From NCBI GenBank assembly GCA_963922595.1, contig CAWUIM010000032.1, forward strand, positions 1 to 32,473: a stretch of 32,473 nt of DNA, written 5' to 3'. The DNA is from JAJFFW01 sp963922595. Its GTDB lineage: Bacteria; Pseudomonadota; Alphaproteobacteria; Caulobacterales; Parvularculaceae. Both the position numbers and the translations under genes were made by a program. The notes beneath the pieces are model-generated. The model did not search any database, was not told the origin of the DNA, and worked only from the letters and a program-made list of their open reading frames with translations. Every line of letters starts with the position of its first letter. Within the stretch, counting starts at the first letter, position 1. Shown one piece after another: positions 31,399 through 32,473 of the stretch.

Positions 31399-32473
31399 TT
31401 ATTTGAAAAGAGGGTCGGGCACGTCGCCCGGGCGTCTTTTCTCTTCTTCCGGGGACGGACCCTGGCGTTCATCGTTGTTTTGAGCGCTTTTCGGCAGATC
31501 GCCCTGCGTGGCGACGATAATATCAGCGGCTTTGCGATATTCCGGCGTGCCGCGGTCCAGGGCAGCGAGGGCGCGCCGTGCGAACTGATTGGCCTGGCCT
31601 TTGTCACCCACATGATAACGCGACTCCGCCGACGCGAGGTGTGCGAGCCCGATCTGGTCAAGACCGCCATGGGCGCGCGCCAGCTCATACCAGCCAAACG
31701 AGTTATCGGGCTCAAGCTGCAAGGCGGATTTGAACACTTTGATGGCCGCATCATAGTTGTCGGAATCTTCCGTGGCCAGGAGGGCGCGGCCGAGATTGAT
31801 TTTGAGGAGCGCTTTGGTGGGCGCGAGTTCTGTTGACCGGCGATGGGGCTCGATCGATTCCTTAACTCGGCCATACTCGAAAAGCATCTGGCCTTTCAAC
31901 TCGAAGAAATAGGGGTTGTCAGGATCTTTTGCGATCAGCGTGTCGATTTCTTCCAATCCTTTTTCGATTTGCGCCGACCGGTAATAGGCGACGGCGCGCG
32001 CGTATCGCGCAGGGTCTGAATTATCTGAAAGTGGGTATTCGCGCATGGTGAAATGCGCTTCCTGGAGAAAGCCTTTGATTTTCGCCTGGATCATCCGCAT
32101 GCGCTTGATTTCTTCCGGCGTATCGGTTTTCAGATAATGCTCCGACTCTTGAGCGCGCCGCGTTAACGCGCTCATCCGGCTGTTTGCGAGCGGGTGCGTC
32201 TGCAGATAGGGGTTCGCCTGGCGCGCGGTGATCACCTGAAGGTTTCGCAGTTTGCCGAAAAATTCGATGAGGCCCCGGCTCGAATGGCCGACGCGATCTA
32301 GATAGGTGATGGCGGCCTGGTCGGCGGAGGATTCCTGCCCGCGGCTATATTTTAGCGCATTGGCGACGCCGATCGTCTGACCGAGCCCCAAAACGGCGAG
32401 TCCGGCGTCGGGCGCGCCCGCGGCGATGGCGCCGGCGGCGTCCAGCGTCTCGATCCGCGCGTAAGCGTCCGCC
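31399..32473 (-). CDS. M48 family metalloprotease with TPR domain, 5' end cut by the window
   Basis: The frame remains open to the window edge, so only the C-terminal 357 residues are visible. The visible start has ALKYSRGQESSADQAAITYL, the M48 segment supplying the third zinc ligand (Glu in ESSAD); the HExxH motif must lie upstream. Next come GLIEFFGKL and HPLANSRMSALTRRA (HPxxxxR), typical of BepA/YfgC-type periplasmic proteases. The rest is a series of TPR repeats (for example PARYARAVAYYRSAQIEKGLEEIDTLIAKDPDNPYFFELKGQMLFEYG). BepA homologues maintain outer-membrane protein and LPS assembly. A TTG at 32391 is not a real start, because protease residues continue upstream of it. Confidence 0.9.
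   Translation of the reverse strand, partial: ADAYARIETLDAAGAIAAGAPDAGLAVLGLGQTIGVANALKYSRGQESSADQAAITYLDRVGHSSRGLIEFFGKLRNLQVITARQANPYLQTHPLANSRMSALTRRAQESEHYLKTDTPEEIKRMRMIQAKIKGFLQEAHFTMREYPLSDNSDPARYARAVAYYRSAQIEKGLEEIDTLIAKDPDNPYFFELKGQMLFEYGRVKESIEPHRRSTELAPTKALLKINLGRALLATEDSDNYDAAIKVFKSALQLEPDNSFGWYELARAHGGLDQIGLAHLASAESRYHVGDKGQANQFARRALAALDRGTPEYRKAADIIVATQGDLPKSAQNNDERQGPSPEEEKRRPGDVPDPLFK

Overview
The window is about 32 kb of GC-rich, gene-dense DNA from an alphaproteobacterium, most likely a flagellated Caulobacter-like lineage such as Hyphomonadaceae or Parvularculaceae. Evidence for this: a fliX gene divergent from flgI; a flgFGAH cluster divergent from a fliL-fliM-DUF6468-motE cluster; an F1-ATPase zeta-type inhibitor (DUF1476); a cysteine-poor alphaproteobacterial DksA; and flagellar promoters of sigma-54 type plus a CtrA-like box. 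Identifications rest on reading motifs and on memory of protein families; no database search was run. Genes run off both ends.

Region 1 (1-9.6 kb) is mixed housekeeping and accessory DNA. It holds a truncated SDR oxidoreductase, a complete matrix-metalloproteinase-like protein with a cysteine switch, a GIY-YIG nuclease gene framed by inverted palindromic repeats, purC, the ATPase zeta inhibitor, a small membrane protein, a second SDR, a membrane protein, a DUF3617-like lipoprotein, an RhlE-type RNA helicase, a tiny Gly/Asn-rich ORF coupled to a methyltransferase-like gene, and a GH24 lysozyme with an acidic linker and a C-terminal membrane anchor.

Region 2 (9.9-22.3 kb) is mainly flagellar. 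A YbjN-like secreted protein with a CRP-like site upstream is followed by the flgI-flgJ(rod-binding)-flgN-like operon (minus strand), then divergent fliX, dksA with a strong terminator, a secreted Arg/Tyr-rich protein, a REP pair, the flgF-flgG-flgA-flgH operon (minus strand), and the divergent fliL-fliM-DUF6468-motE-helical repeat operon (plus strand), whose last three junctions overlap. Sigma-54-like promoters precede flgI and flgF.

Region 3 (22.3-25 kb) has a diguanylate cyclase and a second RhlE-type helicase.

Region 4 (25-30.5 kb) is the most interesting stretch. A multi-membrane-span histidine kinase is divergent from a protein joining a PilZ-like domain to a PhcB-like methyltransferase (3-hydroxypalmitate methyl ester synthase family). 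After these come a ferritin-like di-iron protein and a FadL-type outer membrane fatty-acid channel. Together they suggest a fatty-acid-derived cell-cell signalling module; that function is inferred.

Region 5 (30.5 kb to the end) holds a DsbA-like thiol oxidoreductase and the C-terminal part of an M48/TPR metalloprotease.
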